A DNA stretch of 62,760 nucleotides from an uncultured Candidatus Melainabacteria bacterium. GTDB taxonomy: Bacteria > Cyanobacteriota > Vampirovibrionia > Gastranaerophilales > Gastranaerophilaceae. Both the position numbers and the translations under genes were made by a program. The first letter of the stretch is position 1, and every line of letters begins with the position of its first letter. The notes under the pieces were generated by a model. The model made no database searches and was not told where the DNA came from. It was given only the letters and a program-made list of their open reading frames with translations. The stretch lies in contig CAKVJE010000001.1 in assembly GCA_934754735.1 (NCBI GenBank), positions 1 through 62,760 of the forward strand, in the 5' to 3' direction. Below, piece after piece: positions 36,356-44,825 of this stretch.

Positions 36356-36370
36356 AATTTAAATCTATTG

Positions 36371-36580
36371 TTAACCGTTGTTCTGTTGTGCTTGTCTAGC
36401 TTTTGCTTGTTTTGCCTGTACATCCAACATAGAATTATGCGCCATCATGTAAACAGAGCAAATTTTATAATTTTTCAAATACCATGCACAATTTTCTTGC
36501 ATACAAACAATTTCAACCTGTGAGCCAACGCTCATAAGTGGGCATAAAGGTATTGATTTTTCTTGATCACGAGGTGCCAT
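36371..36580 (-). CDS. Small Cys-rich (metal-binding?) protein
   Basis: 69 residues with four Cys in CPLMS-x7-VEIVCMQENCAWY and KICS, reminiscent of widespread small proteins with a CPxM...C...CAxW pattern that probably bind zinc or iron. The C-terminus is a basic Gln/Ala tail. SD AGGAG precedes the ATG. It lies 14 nt after the NfnA-like gene, so it belongs to that operon, upstream of purA. Confidence 0.75.
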   Translation of the reverse strand: MAPRDQEKSIPLCPLMSVGSQVEIVCMQENCAWYLKNYKICSVYMMAHNSMLDVQAKQAKARQAQQNNG

Positions 36581-36594
36581 TTCTATCTCCTATA

Positions 36595-37431
36595 TTATTT
36601 AGCCATTTTTAATAAATTACAATTTTCTGAACGTTTGCGTTCTTGGTCTTTATAAATCTTTGTTCTGTTGATAACTTCATCAAAATCGATTTTGTGAGCG
36701 TCAAAATCAGGCCCGTCAACACATGCAAACTTAGTTTCGCCACCAACAGTAACTCTGCAAGCTCCGCACATGCCGGTTCCGTCAACCATAATCGGATTCA
36801 TACTTGCTTCTGTATAAATTCCTTTATCACGAGTTAAATTTGCAACAGCTCTCATCATTGGCATTGGACCAACAGCAATTGCATAATCAACTTTTTCTTG
36901 ATTCATTATGCGTTCTAAAACTTGTGTTACAAAACCTTTTTCGCCTAATGTTCCATCGTCTGTTGTGATAAATAATTCTGTACATGCATCTTTCATTTTG
37001 TCTTGCCAGAAAATCAAATCTTTGTTTCTAGCACCCATAATCATGTAAACTTTGTTACCTGCTTCTTTAAAAGCTTTTGCAATCAAGTAACAAGGTGCTG
37101 CTCCGTAACCGCCTGCTAAGCAAACAACAGTTCCATATTTTTTTATATGAGTAGGCTGTCCAAGAGGGCCTACAATATCAACAAGTTCATCTCCAACTTC
37201 AAGAGTTGCAAGTTTTTTTGTCGAATAACCAACAGCCATAAATACAAGAGTCAAAGCGCCGGTTTCTTTATTAACATCTGCGATTGTAAGAGGTACTCTT
37301 TCACCATCTTCTTCCGCTCTGAAAATTATGAATTGACCGGCTTTTGCATTTCTCACTACATAAGGTGCATCAACCGTAATTTCAAATTGATTCGGACAAA
37401 GCTCTTTCTTTGATAAAATTTTGTAACCCAT
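36595..37431 (-). CDS. NfnA-like ferredoxin-NADP reductase subunit (FAD/NAD and [2Fe-2S])
   Basis: The N-terminal flavodoxin-reductase barrel (GQFIIFRAEEDGERVPLTIAD), a nucleotide-binding domain (VVCLAGGYGAAPCYLIAKAF) and a C-terminal Cys cluster (DGTGMCGACRVTVGGETKFAC) match the small subunit of NADH-dependent ferredoxin:NADP oxidoreductase and sulfide dehydrogenase, relatives of PyrK. It would carry flavin-based electron transfer in an anaerobe. The glutamate-synthase-like partner NfnB is not in this operon. SD GAGGAG supports the ATG. Confidence 0.88.
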   Translation of the reverse strand: MGYKILSKKELCPNQFEITVDAPYVVRNAKAGQFIIFRAEEDGERVPLTIADVNKETGALTLVFMAVGYSTKKLATLEVGDELVDIVGPLGQPTHIKKYGTVVCLAGGYGAAPCYLIAKAFKEAGNKVYMIMGARNKDLIFWQDKMKDACTELFITTDDGTLGEKGFVTQVLERIMNQEKVDYAIAVGPMPMMRAVANLTRDKGIYTEASMNPIMVDGTGMCGACRVTVGGETKFACVDGPDFDAHKIDFDEVINRTKIYKDQERKRSENCNLLKMAK

Positions 37432-37519
37432 TTCTTCAGCTCCTCTTTACGGTGATATCATATCACAAATTTCTTATACGCTCAATATGTAAATAATTAC
37501 AAAGTTTTTAATATTTTTT

Positions 37520-37548
37520 TTGCCATTAAATAATGACTATTCTATAAT
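37520..37548 (+). promoter_or_regulatory. Promoter of the Memo-AMMECR1 gene, predicted leaderless
   Basis: TTGCCA (37520-37525), 17-nt spacer, TATAAT (37543-37548), 6 nt, ATG at 37555. No SD. Upstream, TGTAAATAATTACA (37488-37501) is a short inverted repeat. Confidence 0.65.
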
Positions 37549-37554
37549 AATTTT

Positions 37555-38922
37555 ATGAATAAAAAATCTTCATTTGCAGGGAGCTTTTATCCTGAAAGTC
37601 CCGAAGAACTAAATAATCTACTTGAATCTTTTAAAGAAATTCAAACTTTTGATTACAAATCAAAGGCTATTATTGTACCTCATGCCGGTTATGTATACTC
37701 AGGTCATGCCGCAATGGCTGCTTTTCAACATTTAGAAGCAAGTGAAAATTTCTTTATAATAGCACCATCGCATCACGAAGATTTTAATAATATTGCATTG
37801 CCTGAATTTACTTATTTTGAGACTCCTCTTGGTAACATTGAGGTTAACAATAAATTAATTGCAGAAATTGCAGAAAAATTTCCAAGTATTGTTGCGGATG
37901 AAATTTTTGAAAACGAGCATTCAATTGAAGTTCAACTTCCTTTTATCCAAAATCTATTTATGCCGCATAAACAAAATGCAGTAGATTTTGTTAAAAACTT
38001 GAAAAAATTAGGTAAGAAAATTAGGATAATACCGATTCTTGTAGGAAATTGTGATTACAGATTAATTTCTGATTTAATTTCTACATATTGGGAAAATTCT
38101 TCTTTTATAATTTCCTCGGATTTAAGTCATTACTACACTCAACAACAATGCAGACAAATTGATACTTATACTGCGACTGTTATTGAAACCGGTAGAATTG
38201 AATTCTTAGAACAACAACAGGCATGTGGGCTTATTGGTATAAAAGGTTTAGTTGATTTTGCGAACAATAATGAATGCGCAATGATAAGGGCAGAGATGTA
38301 CAATTCCGGCGATATAAGTTCTGATAAAGATAAAGTTGTCGGCTATGGTTCTTGGTTTATGTACGAAGATTCAAGAAATGATTTTATTGAAACATATTTT
38401 TCTAAATATGTTCTAAAGGTTGCTAAATCTAGTATTATAGCTGCTATAAATCAAGAAGAATTTATTCCGCATAAAATTCCTGCAGTATTAACGCAATTTG
38501 GAGCGTCATTTGTAACTTTAAAACTTAACGGAGAACTCAGAGGCTGCATAGGCTCTGTTTACCCTACAAAACCGCTAATTCTAGACATAATTGATAACGC
38601 TAAAAACGCAGCTTTCCAAGACCCGAGATTTGAACCTTTAACAATTGAAGAACTTGAAGGGTTAGAAATATCTGTTTCTATTTTGTCAGCAATTGAGCGA
38701 ATTGATTTTAAAGATGAAAGAGATTTGCTTTCAAAAATTCATCCGCATGGTGTTATTCTTGTGGAACGTGACAAGCGTGCAGTTTATCTTCCTGTTGTTT
38801 GGGAACAGCTTCCTGATAAAGAAATCTTTTTAAATTCTTTAAAAGAAAAAGCAGGTTTACCACCAAACTATTTTTCAAGAACAATTGAAGCATACAAGTT
38901 TGATGCTGTTGAAATCCTATAA
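37555..38922 (+). CDS. AmmeMemoRadiSam system fusion: Memo (B) plus AMMECR1 (A)
   Basis: Residues ~1-265 are a Memo-like domain (FAGSFYPESPEELNNLL, VPHAGYVYSGHAA, APSHH, ISSDLSHY with metal-binding His as in extradiol dioxygenases). Residues ~285-455 are AMMECR1 (LNGELRGCIGSVYPTKPL, NAAFQDPRFEPL, PHGVILVERDKRAVYLPVVW). In bacteria these are encoded with a radical SAM protein as the AmmeMemoRadiSam set, whose reaction is not established to my knowledge. Here B and A are one chain and the radical SAM member is not adjacent. Confidence 0.92.
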   Translation: MNKKSSFAGSFYPESPEELNNLLESFKEIQTFDYKSKAIIVPHAGYVYSGHAAMAAFQHLEASENFFIIAPSHHEDFNNIALPEFTYFETPLGNIEVNNKLIAEIAEKFPSIVADEIFENEHSIEVQLPFIQNLFMPHKQNAVDFVKNLKKLGKKIRIIPILVGNCDYRLISDLISTYWENSSFIISSDLSHYYTQQQCRQIDTYTATVIETGRIEFLEQQQACGLIGIKGLVDFANNNECAMIRAEMYNSGDISSDKDKVVGYGSWFMYEDSRNDFIETYFSKYVLKVAKSSIIAAINQEEFIPHKIPAVLTQFGASFVTLKLNGELRGCIGSVYPTKPLILDIIDNAKNAAFQDPRFEPLTIEELEGLEISVSILSAIERIDFKDERDLLSKIHPHGVILVERDKRAVYLPVVWEQLPDKEIFLNSLKEKAGLPPNYFSRTIEAYKFDAVEIL

Positions 38923-38947
38923 TTGATACTGCATTTAATATTTGAAT

Positions 38948-40075
38948 TTAGCAGATTGTGAATACTTTTCTGTAATACAATCCTACGCCGATGATTGATA
39001 GGATAATATTTGGCATAAACGCTGCTAAAATAGGTGCTAGCGAACCAGCTTCTCCAAAAGAAATAGACAACGCTCTTATTAAATAGTATGCAAAAATAAT
39101 CAAAATACTAAATAAGAAACCTCTGTTATATCTTACCCGAGGAGGCGTAATTGCTAGTGGAACTCCGATTAGTACCAATACAATCGTCGTTAGAGGTAAT
39201 GCAATTTTATCAAATAAACTGATTTTTAAGATGTGTTTATCGGGAACATCAGGCTTTGCTAAATATTGGCAAAGTTGAACAAAATTATGTTCATTAGCCA
39301 AATTTCGGTTCATTTCTTTTGTCAAATCCATCCCAAACTTAATTGTAGAATCTTCAAAAAGAGTTGTATCTAAAGTTTTTCCGCTGTTTGTAACCGTATA
39401 AATCGCACCTTTTTGGAACTCCCAACCTTCAGGAGTTGTAGCACCTTGTCTTGCTTGAAGAATTTGAATCGTGCCATCTTTTGAAGCATCAAGTACTGTA
39501 ATATTATGTAATTGTTTATCTGTACAATCACCAACATAGAATAATCGTTTTAATAATCCACCGTCTTTTACTTCCTTAAAAGTAAAATTATGTTTACCTT
39601 CCGGAATGTTTTTTTTGCTAAACGCATAAAGGGCTAAGTCTGTAGATTGTTTCGTCATAACCGGAACAACTGTTTCATTTAATACAAAACTTACGCAAGC
39701 CATAACAATAGCAAAAATAAAAATCGGTTTTGCAATACGGTTTAAACCGATACCGCAAGCACGCATAACTGTAATTTCTGAACTCAAACTTAATCCGTTT
39801 AAAGTCATTACAGTAGCAAGCAATACACCCATTGGAATTGTCATTACGAAAACTGACGGCAAGTGTAATATGATTATCAAAAATGCAATTCTGAACGGAA
39901 TTCCATACATTGAAATTTGTTTAATTAAGGTTATGAAAGTATCTGATGCAAAAATAATAGATGTAAATACTAAGACGCCCATTATAAACATCTCAATAAC
40001 TTGCTTTAAGATGTATCTATCAAGCAATTTCATATTTTTTAACTGATAAATTAAATTTTTAAAAAAATCTTTCAT
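38948..40075 (-). CDS. LptF/LptG-family permease (YjgP/YjgQ)
   Basis: Three N-terminal membrane spans, a periplasmic beta domain (~135-265) and three C-terminal spans fit LptF/LptG, which with LptB2 extracts LPS from the inner membrane. LLDRYILKQVIEMFIMGVLVF and PMGVLLATVMTLNGLSLSSEITVMRACGIG (only part shown by the family) are typical. The start is uncertain: ATG 40075 has only a weak GAG upstream and ATG 40033 fits the usual family N-terminus but also lacks an SD. No lptB, lptA or lptC is in the window. Confidence 0.85.
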   Translation of the reverse strand: MKDFFKNLIYQLKNMKLLDRYILKQVIEMFIMGVLVFTSIIFASDTFITLIKQISMYGIPFRIAFLIIILHLPSVFVMTIPMGVLLATVMTLNGLSLSSEITVMRACGIGLNRIAKPIFIFAIVMACVSFVLNETVVPVMTKQSTDLALYAFSKKNIPEGKHNFTFKEVKDGGLLKRLFYVGDCTDKQLHNITVLDASKDGTIQILQARQGATTPEGWEFQKGAIYTVTNSGKTLDTTLFEDSTIKFGMDLTKEMNRNLANEHNFVQLCQYLAKPDVPDKHILKISLFDKIALPLTTIVLVLIGVPLAITPPRVRYNRGFLFSILIIFAYYLIRALSISFGEAGSLAPILAAFMPNIILSIIGVGLYYRKVFTIC

Positions 40076-40142
40076 AAGCTCAAGTCAAATTGTACCAAAA
40101 ACAAAGTTGAAAGAAAACTTTTCAAAAACTTAAAATAACGAT

Positions 40143-40168
40143 TGTAACGATTTGAAATTTTTTGTAAC
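40143..40168 (+). promoter_or_regulatory. TGTAAC repeats upstream of the 40235 gene
   Basis: TGTAAC at 40143 and 40163 with a degenerate TGAAAT between at 40153 gives three units at exactly 10 bp. TATAAT at 40201-40206 lies 38 bp downstream of the last, the same geometry as for the 20174 and 27433 genes. Confidence 0.45.
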
Positions 40169-40234
40169 AATTAGTCAAATTATAATAATTTATATACTTA
40201 TATAATATATAGTGTTTTTACAGAAGGATAGCGT

Positions 40235-41380
40235 ATGGTAAATGGTATTAATTCAAATTTTAAAGTACAAAATGTTCAGTTTAATAAACCTAAAGAAATT
40301 GTAGAACAAAATAAAATTGTTACAAATCCAATTGATAATTATACAATGGCAGGACTTGAGTCTCTCGGGGTTTATAACATGAGCCTAGTGAAGAATAAGG
40401 ATAATTTCAATCACAAACCTGCAGAACTAATTGTACCGGCGGATGCTAACATAGACGATATTAAGGGGGAACAAGTTTGTGATCCAAACGGAAAGCTAGA
40501 ATATGTAGTACAAAATGATGGAAAATATGAAACAAGATATTATCCACATGACGAAAACAAGCAAAAAGTTGGTGATGTAGAAGTTAGAAATGCTTATGAT
40601 GGTAAATTATTAAAAAAACAATCATTAGGTTATGATTGTAACTGGGTGGACGTAACAGAATATTCACAAGAAGCAAACCGTGATATTAAATATATAACAT
40701 CATATCGAGATAACAAAATTGATTATATATATAAAGAAGAAAAAATGCCTAATGGTACAATAAAGAGATATGGTAAAGATTTTTCTTCTCAAACTCCAGA
40801 ATTAAGTATCAGACTTGAAGATAATAATCGTAAAAATTCAATTGATGTGAGTTTTGATTCTCAAAATGTAGTTAAAAATATTTATGTAGGAAAAAGTGTT
40901 GGTAATGTTAAGTATTACAAAAATATGACATTAAATAAAGGTGCTATTATAGGTATAAATGAGTCTAAAGATACCGTTGTTCCTAATTTCATGGAACGTG
41001 AAGTTTTAAATGATCCGGATGTAATCCCAGCAGATAAATTTGATAAAGATAAATTAGAAGCAGTTGCAAAAAGTAATCCAAAAGACATTTATTCTTTTTA
41101 TGGTAATGGTAGATTGAAAGAAATAAATGATAAAAATATTAAAGTCGAATTTAATGAAGATGGAAGTCAATATATAAGGGAATATATAAGTGATAATATT
41201 ACTAAAACTACATCATATAATGATGATGGTATAACAGTACATTATCAAAATGGCGATACTAGCAAGGATTTAGAAATTTCTTCTGACAATAAGCCCCGTT
41301 TTTACAATATTGCAAAAAATGGCAAATGTGTTAGAGATGCCGTTTTTACGGATGAAGGTTATTTGAAATGGTGTGATTAA
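40235..41380 (+). CDS. Lineage-specific protein with YwqK/RHS-like strand repeats and N-terminal tag
   Basis: Not a family I can name. It begins MVNGINSNFKVQNVQFNKP (tag-like, with VQFNK). The rest (~75-380) is Asn/Asp/Lys/Tyr-rich with short beta repeats such as YGNGRLKEINDKNIKVEFNE and YNDDGITVHYQNGD, resembling MORN/YwqK or RHS-type strands. No signal peptide or membrane span. SD GAAGGA precedes the ATG; the gene stands alone behind its own promoter. Confidence 0.65.
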   Translation: MVNGINSNFKVQNVQFNKPKEIVEQNKIVTNPIDNYTMAGLESLGVYNMSLVKNKDNFNHKPAELIVPADANIDDIKGEQVCDPNGKLEYVVQNDGKYETRYYPHDENKQKVGDVEVRNAYDGKLLKKQSLGYDCNWVDVTEYSQEANRDIKYITSYRDNKIDYIYKEEKMPNGTIKRYGKDFSSQTPELSIRLEDNNRKNSIDVSFDSQNVVKNIYVGKSVGNVKYYKNMTLNKGAIIGINESKDTVVPNFMEREVLNDPDVIPADKFDKDKLEAVAKSNPKDIYSFYGNGRLKEINDKNIKVEFNEDGSQYIREYISDNITKTTSYNDDGITVHYQNGDTSKDLEISSDNKPRFYNIAKNGKCVRDAVFTDEGYLKWCD

Positions 41381-41439
41381 TAAAGTTACCATTTTGTTAT
41401 ATGCGTAGAATTTGTGCTTGTAGTAAATATACTAATCTT

Positions 41440-42681
41440 CTACTTCCAACTAAATCCGTCTTCTTTCATTCTACGTATAGCTTCTTTTAATTCTTCTTCT
41501 GAACAAACTAAAGAAACTCTAAAGAAGCCTTTACCGTATTCACCAAATGCATCTCCCGGAACAGCTACGACACCTGATTTATGCATAAGTTCCTCAGTAA
41601 ATTCAATTGAAGATTCATATCTAGGTGGAATTGGCAACCACAAGTAGAATGTAGCATCAGGAATATTAAATTCGCCCCAACCTAATTCTTCTTTTAATCC
41701 TTTTACAAATACATCTTGATTATGCTTAAATCTTTTGTTTGCTGCTTCAATATAATCATCGCCTTCTTTAGAATTAAGTATTTGCGCGCAAGCTTTTTGA
41801 AGAGCTTTGAATAATCCTGAATCGAGAGTTGATTTTAATTTACCAAAAATCTTTACAGCTTCAGCGTTTCCACAAATCCAACCCAATCTCCAGCCTGTGA
41901 TTGCGTAAGGTTTTGAGAAGCTAAAGAATTCTACTGCTATATCTTTAGCGCCGTTTAATTCCAAGATACTAATTGGTTTTAATTCAGGTTTGAAATAAAC
42001 ATCTGTATAAGCGGCGTCTGAAATTAACAAGATATGATGCTTGTTACAGAAATCTACAATACTTTGCAAATATTCTTTTGTAGCAGTTGCGCCCAAAGGA
42101 TTGTTTGGATAATTGATAAGCATAGCTTTAACTTTTTTAGGGTTGTAACCTTTTTTAAGAAATTCAGTCCAGATTTTTTCCATGTCCGGCATGAAATTAT
42201 TTTCAGGTGTTAGCGGAATTGGATAAGCATATCCTCCTGAAACTTTTACCATTTCTTTATAAGATGCATATCCTGGATCAGGAACGAAAATAATCTCCTT
42301 GTCTTCAATATTAGAAGTTGGGTTAAGCAATACTCTAATAAAATTTGCTAAACCTTCTTTTGAACCAATTAGTGAAAATATTTCAGTCGCAGGATCTAAT
42401 TCTACGTTAAAACGATTTTTCATTCTTTTTGCAATTGCTTCTCTAAAATAAACTTCACCTTTAGGAGTTGAATATAAATGTATACCTTTTTCGTCAAGTG
42501 TATTTTTTAACGTATCAATCAATGCTTGTGGCGGATTAGCTGTAGGAGCACCCATTGAAAGTGAAATAGGAGTTCTGCCTTTCTCAATCAACTCAGGCGT
42601 AATTCTTGCTACCGTTTCTTTGATTCTAAACATAATGTAAGTTTCAAGTGATTGAACATAGTCGTTAAAAAATTCTTGCAT
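41440..42681 (-). CDS. Class I/II aminotransferase, LL-diaminopimelate aminotransferase-like
   Basis: PLP fold-type I enzyme with the PLP-lysine motif SFSKPYAITGWRLGW, NYPNNPLGATA and the Arg in FFRVSLVCSEEEL. The overall text resembles DapL/YfdZ-type aminotransferases, which make LL-diaminopimelate for lysine and peptidoglycan in cyanobacteria and relatives; substrate not proven. 413 residues. The SD AAGGA is 8 nt from the ATG but lies inside a 13-bp hairpin (42685-42716). Confidence 0.8.
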   Translation of the reverse strand: MQEFFNDYVQSLETYIMFRIKETVARITPELIEKGRTPISLSMGAPTANPPQALIDTLKNTLDEKGIHLYSTPKGEVYFREAIAKRMKNRFNVELDPATEIFSLIGSKEGLANFIRVLLNPTSNIEDKEIIFVPDPGYASYKEMVKVSGGYAYPIPLTPENNFMPDMEKIWTEFLKKGYNPKKVKAMLINYPNNPLGATATKEYLQSIVDFCNKHHILLISDAAYTDVYFKPELKPISILELNGAKDIAVEFFSFSKPYAITGWRLGWICGNAEAVKIFGKLKSTLDSGLFKALQKACAQILNSKEGDDYIEAANKRFKHNQDVFVKGLKEELGWGEFNIPDATFYLWLPIPPRYESSIEFTEELMHKSGVVAVPGDAFGEYGKGFFRVSLVCSEEELKEAIRRMKEDGFSWK

Positions 42682-42684
42682 AAT

Positions 42685-42716
42685 AATATTCCTTATCTTA
42701 ACTGATAAGGAATATT
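42685..42716 (-). promoter_or_regulatory. 13-bp perfect inverted repeat burying the SD of the aminotransferase gene
   Basis: AATATTCCTTATC (42685-42697), a 6-nt loop, and its exact complement (42704-42716). On the mRNA the SD AAGGA (42694-42690) lies in the downstream arm, so folding would hide it. As DNA it could also be a dimeric repressor operator. Confidence 0.6.
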
Positions 42717-42730
42717 ATATACCAATTTTC

Positions 42731-43042
42731 TTAAATTGAATAGTTTTTTATTGCTGGAATTTTTACACAGTTATCTAAATATTCTATAGTGCTGAGTTTT
42801 TCGTTATAAAGATATTTTATAAAGTTTAAATATGATAAATCAAACGAACTAAGCAGTAAATTTATTTCAAAACCTTCAGAACAAAAAGGTTCGTAATCAT
42901 AGACAACGTAGCTGTTGTATTTGCTTTTCCACTCTTTACGTTCAATTTTGCAATTGTTTTCTTCTGCAACATCTTCAACCCAGTTTACAATGTCTTTGTT
43001 AATATTTTTTAGTTCTAAGTATTTATTTTGAAATTTTTCCAT
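42731..43042 (-). CDS. Small protein of unknown function
   Basis: 103 residues, mixed charged, with KEWKSKYNSYVVYDYEPFCSEG and a Leu-rich middle (EINLLLSSFDLSYLNFIKYL). No motif recognised. A clear SD (GGAGA) precedes the ATG, which supports a real gene. It stands between the aminotransferase and tlyA genes, all on the minus strand. Confidence 0.6.
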   Translation of the reverse strand: MEKFQNKYLELKNINKDIVNWVEDVAEENNCKIERKEWKSKYNSYVVYDYEPFCSEGFEINLLLSSFDLSYLNFIKYLYNEKLSTIEYLDNCVKIPAIKNYSI

Positions 43043-43162
43043 AACAACATATCTCCATAAACAAATTGTAAAGGTTTATTGATGAACATAAATTACCTGT
43101 TAGTTTAGTTTTTGGAGGCAGTGTGTTAAAAGAAAGGATATTAGCTAAAAGTAGTTATATTA

Positions 43163-43969
43163 TTAAAGATTTTCATGTGCAGTATTAACTATATCTTCAA
43201 CGACAATGTCAACTTCTTCTCCCTCAGTAGCCAGCCAAACAAGATATTCTATATTTCCGGCAGGACCTTTAATTGAAGAATAAGTTAAACCCTTTATAAT
43301 ATATCCTAAATCTTTAATACATGCTAAAACATTATTTATTACAAGTTCATGCGTCTTTTTGTCTCTTACAACCCCACCTTTTTCAACGAGCTCTTTGCCG
43401 GCTTCAAATTGAGGTTTAATTAAACAAATCATTTCATGCCAGCTTGGATTAAGCAACATTTTAAGATTCGGCAAAACTTTTGTTAATGATATGAAAGACA
43501 AGTCTGAAACAAGTAAATCCGCCATTGGTTCATTTTCTGCATAAATATCATCTTTTGTACATATTTTTAAATTTGTTTTTTCAATTGGTTTAACTTTGTT
43601 AGAACTTCTGATTTTCCAATCTAATTGACCGTAGCCAACATCAACTGCGTATACAAACTTCGCTCCATTTTGTAGTAAGCAATCTGTAAAACCACCGGTA
43701 GAAGCACCTGCATCAAAACAAATTCTATCCTTTACAACAACATCAAATGTTTCAAGTGCTTTTTTAAGTTTAAATCCGCCACGAGAAACATAAGGCATTG
43801 ATTTTACTTTGAACTCGTACTCTTTAGACGGATCAATTTGATAACCGGCCTTTGTAATAACTTCTGTGCCAATCATTACGTTACCTGCTAAAATCGACGC
43901 TGCAGCTTTACTTTTTGTTTCAAAAAATCCTAAATCCGTAAGTATTTTATCTAAACGTTCTTTTTTCAA
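43163..43969 (-). CDS. tlyA: TlyA-family rRNA 2'-O-methyltransferase
   Basis: An N-terminal S4 RNA-binding domain (KERLDKILTDLGFFETKSKA) is followed by an FtsJ/RrmJ-like methyltransferase (CFDAGASTGGFTDCLLQNGA, VYAVDVGYGQLDWKIR, DLSFISLTKVLP, IKPQFEAGKE). TlyA methylates ribose of 16S and/or 23S rRNA; some relatives are annotated as haemolysins. It overlaps tatD by 4 nt (ATGA). Confidence 0.92.
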   Translation of the reverse strand: MKKERLDKILTDLGFFETKSKAAASILAGNVMIGTEVITKAGYQIDPSKEYEFKVKSMPYVSRGGFKLKKALETFDVVVKDRICFDAGASTGGFTDCLLQNGAKFVYAVDVGYGQLDWKIRSSNKVKPIEKTNLKICTKDDIYAENEPMADLLVSDLSFISLTKVLPNLKMLLNPSWHEMICLIKPQFEAGKELVEKGGVVRDKKTHELVINNVLACIKDLGYIIKGLTYSSIKGPAGNIEYLVWLATEGEEVDIVVEDIVNTAHENL

Positions 43970-44718
43970 ATCTTGAATAACCTTTCTGCATTTTCTGTTG
44001 TAATTCCGATTAATTCCTCTACAGGCATCGCTCTCAAATTTGCAATTTCTTCTGCAACATATTTTACATAAGCAGGATAGTTTGTTTTTCCTCTAAAAGG
44101 AACCGGTGTAAGATATGGAGAATCCGTTTCAAGAACCAATTTATCCAATGGAACTTCTTTTGCAACTTCTTTCATCTTTACCGCATTTTTAAAAGTTACA
44201 ACTCCGCCTAATGCAATATACCAACCTTGTTTTACGCATTCTTTCATAAATTCTACAGAACCTGAAAAACAATGAAAAAGTACATCAGAGTTTTTATTTT
44301 CAGCTTTTATTATATCAAAAGTGTCTTTATGAGCTTCTCTATCATGCACCGCTATAGGCAGATTAAGTTCGTTTGCAAGTCTGATTTGCTTTGCAAAAAC
44401 TTCTTTTTGAAGTTCAACAAAAGATTTATCCCAATAATAATCCAATCCAATTTCGCCTATAGCAACGATTTTATCAGCGTTTGCTCTTATTTTTTCTTCA
44501 ACTTCTTTTGTATAAGTTTTGGCTTCAGATGGGAAAATACCGAGCATTGCAAAGATATTTTCATTATTCTCTGCAATAGATAAGACTTTATCCATTGTCG
44601 CAATTTCTACAGATGGAATTATTGCCTTTTTTACTCCGTATTCTTGCATCAAAATTAGTGTTTCTTCTAAAGGAAGCATATCTATATGTGCGTGCGTATC
44701 AATTAAATAATTTATCAT
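43966..44718 (-). CDS. tatD: TatD-family metal-dependent hydrolase (DNase)
   Basis: Metal-binding motif DTHAHIDML at the N-terminus, AIGEIGLDYYW, PIAVHDREAHKDTF, VLFHCFSGSVEFMKEC and LETDSPYLTPVPFRGKTNYP are all TatD. TatD proteins act as 3'-5' exonucleases in DNA repair. 250 residues, normal. The ATG has no SD; TATAAT ends 7 nt upstream. Confidence 0.94.
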   Translation of the reverse strand: MINYLIDTHAHIDMLPLEETLILMQEYGVKKAIIPSVEIATMDKVLSIAENNENIFAMLGIFPSEAKTYTKEVEEKIRANADKIVAIGEIGLDYYWDKSFVELQKEVFAKQIRLANELNLPIAVHDREAHKDTFDIIKAENKNSDVLFHCFSGSVEFMKECVKQGWYIALGGVVTFKNAVKMKEVAKEVPLDKLVLETDSPYLTPVPFRGKTNYPAYVKYVAEEIANLRAMPVEELIGITTENAERLFKI

Positions 44719-44725
44719 ACGAGCA

Positions 44726-44731
44726 ATTATA
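44726..44731 (-). promoter_or_regulatory. -10 box of tatD, predicted leaderless
   Basis: TATAAT on the minus strand ends 7 nt before the ATG at 44718; no SD. Confidence 0.5.
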
Positions 44732-44825
44732 GCACGATTAAGAAGGTATTAATACTCAATGTCGTCGATTTACGCTTCTTTCTAAAAACTTAATTTTTTG
44801 TATAATAATATAAGAAGAGGTGAAA

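Noticed and set aside
36283..36423. N-terminal extension of PurA
   Set aside because: It runs through the small gene end and structured leader; the conserved PurA start is at 36282 with an SD.
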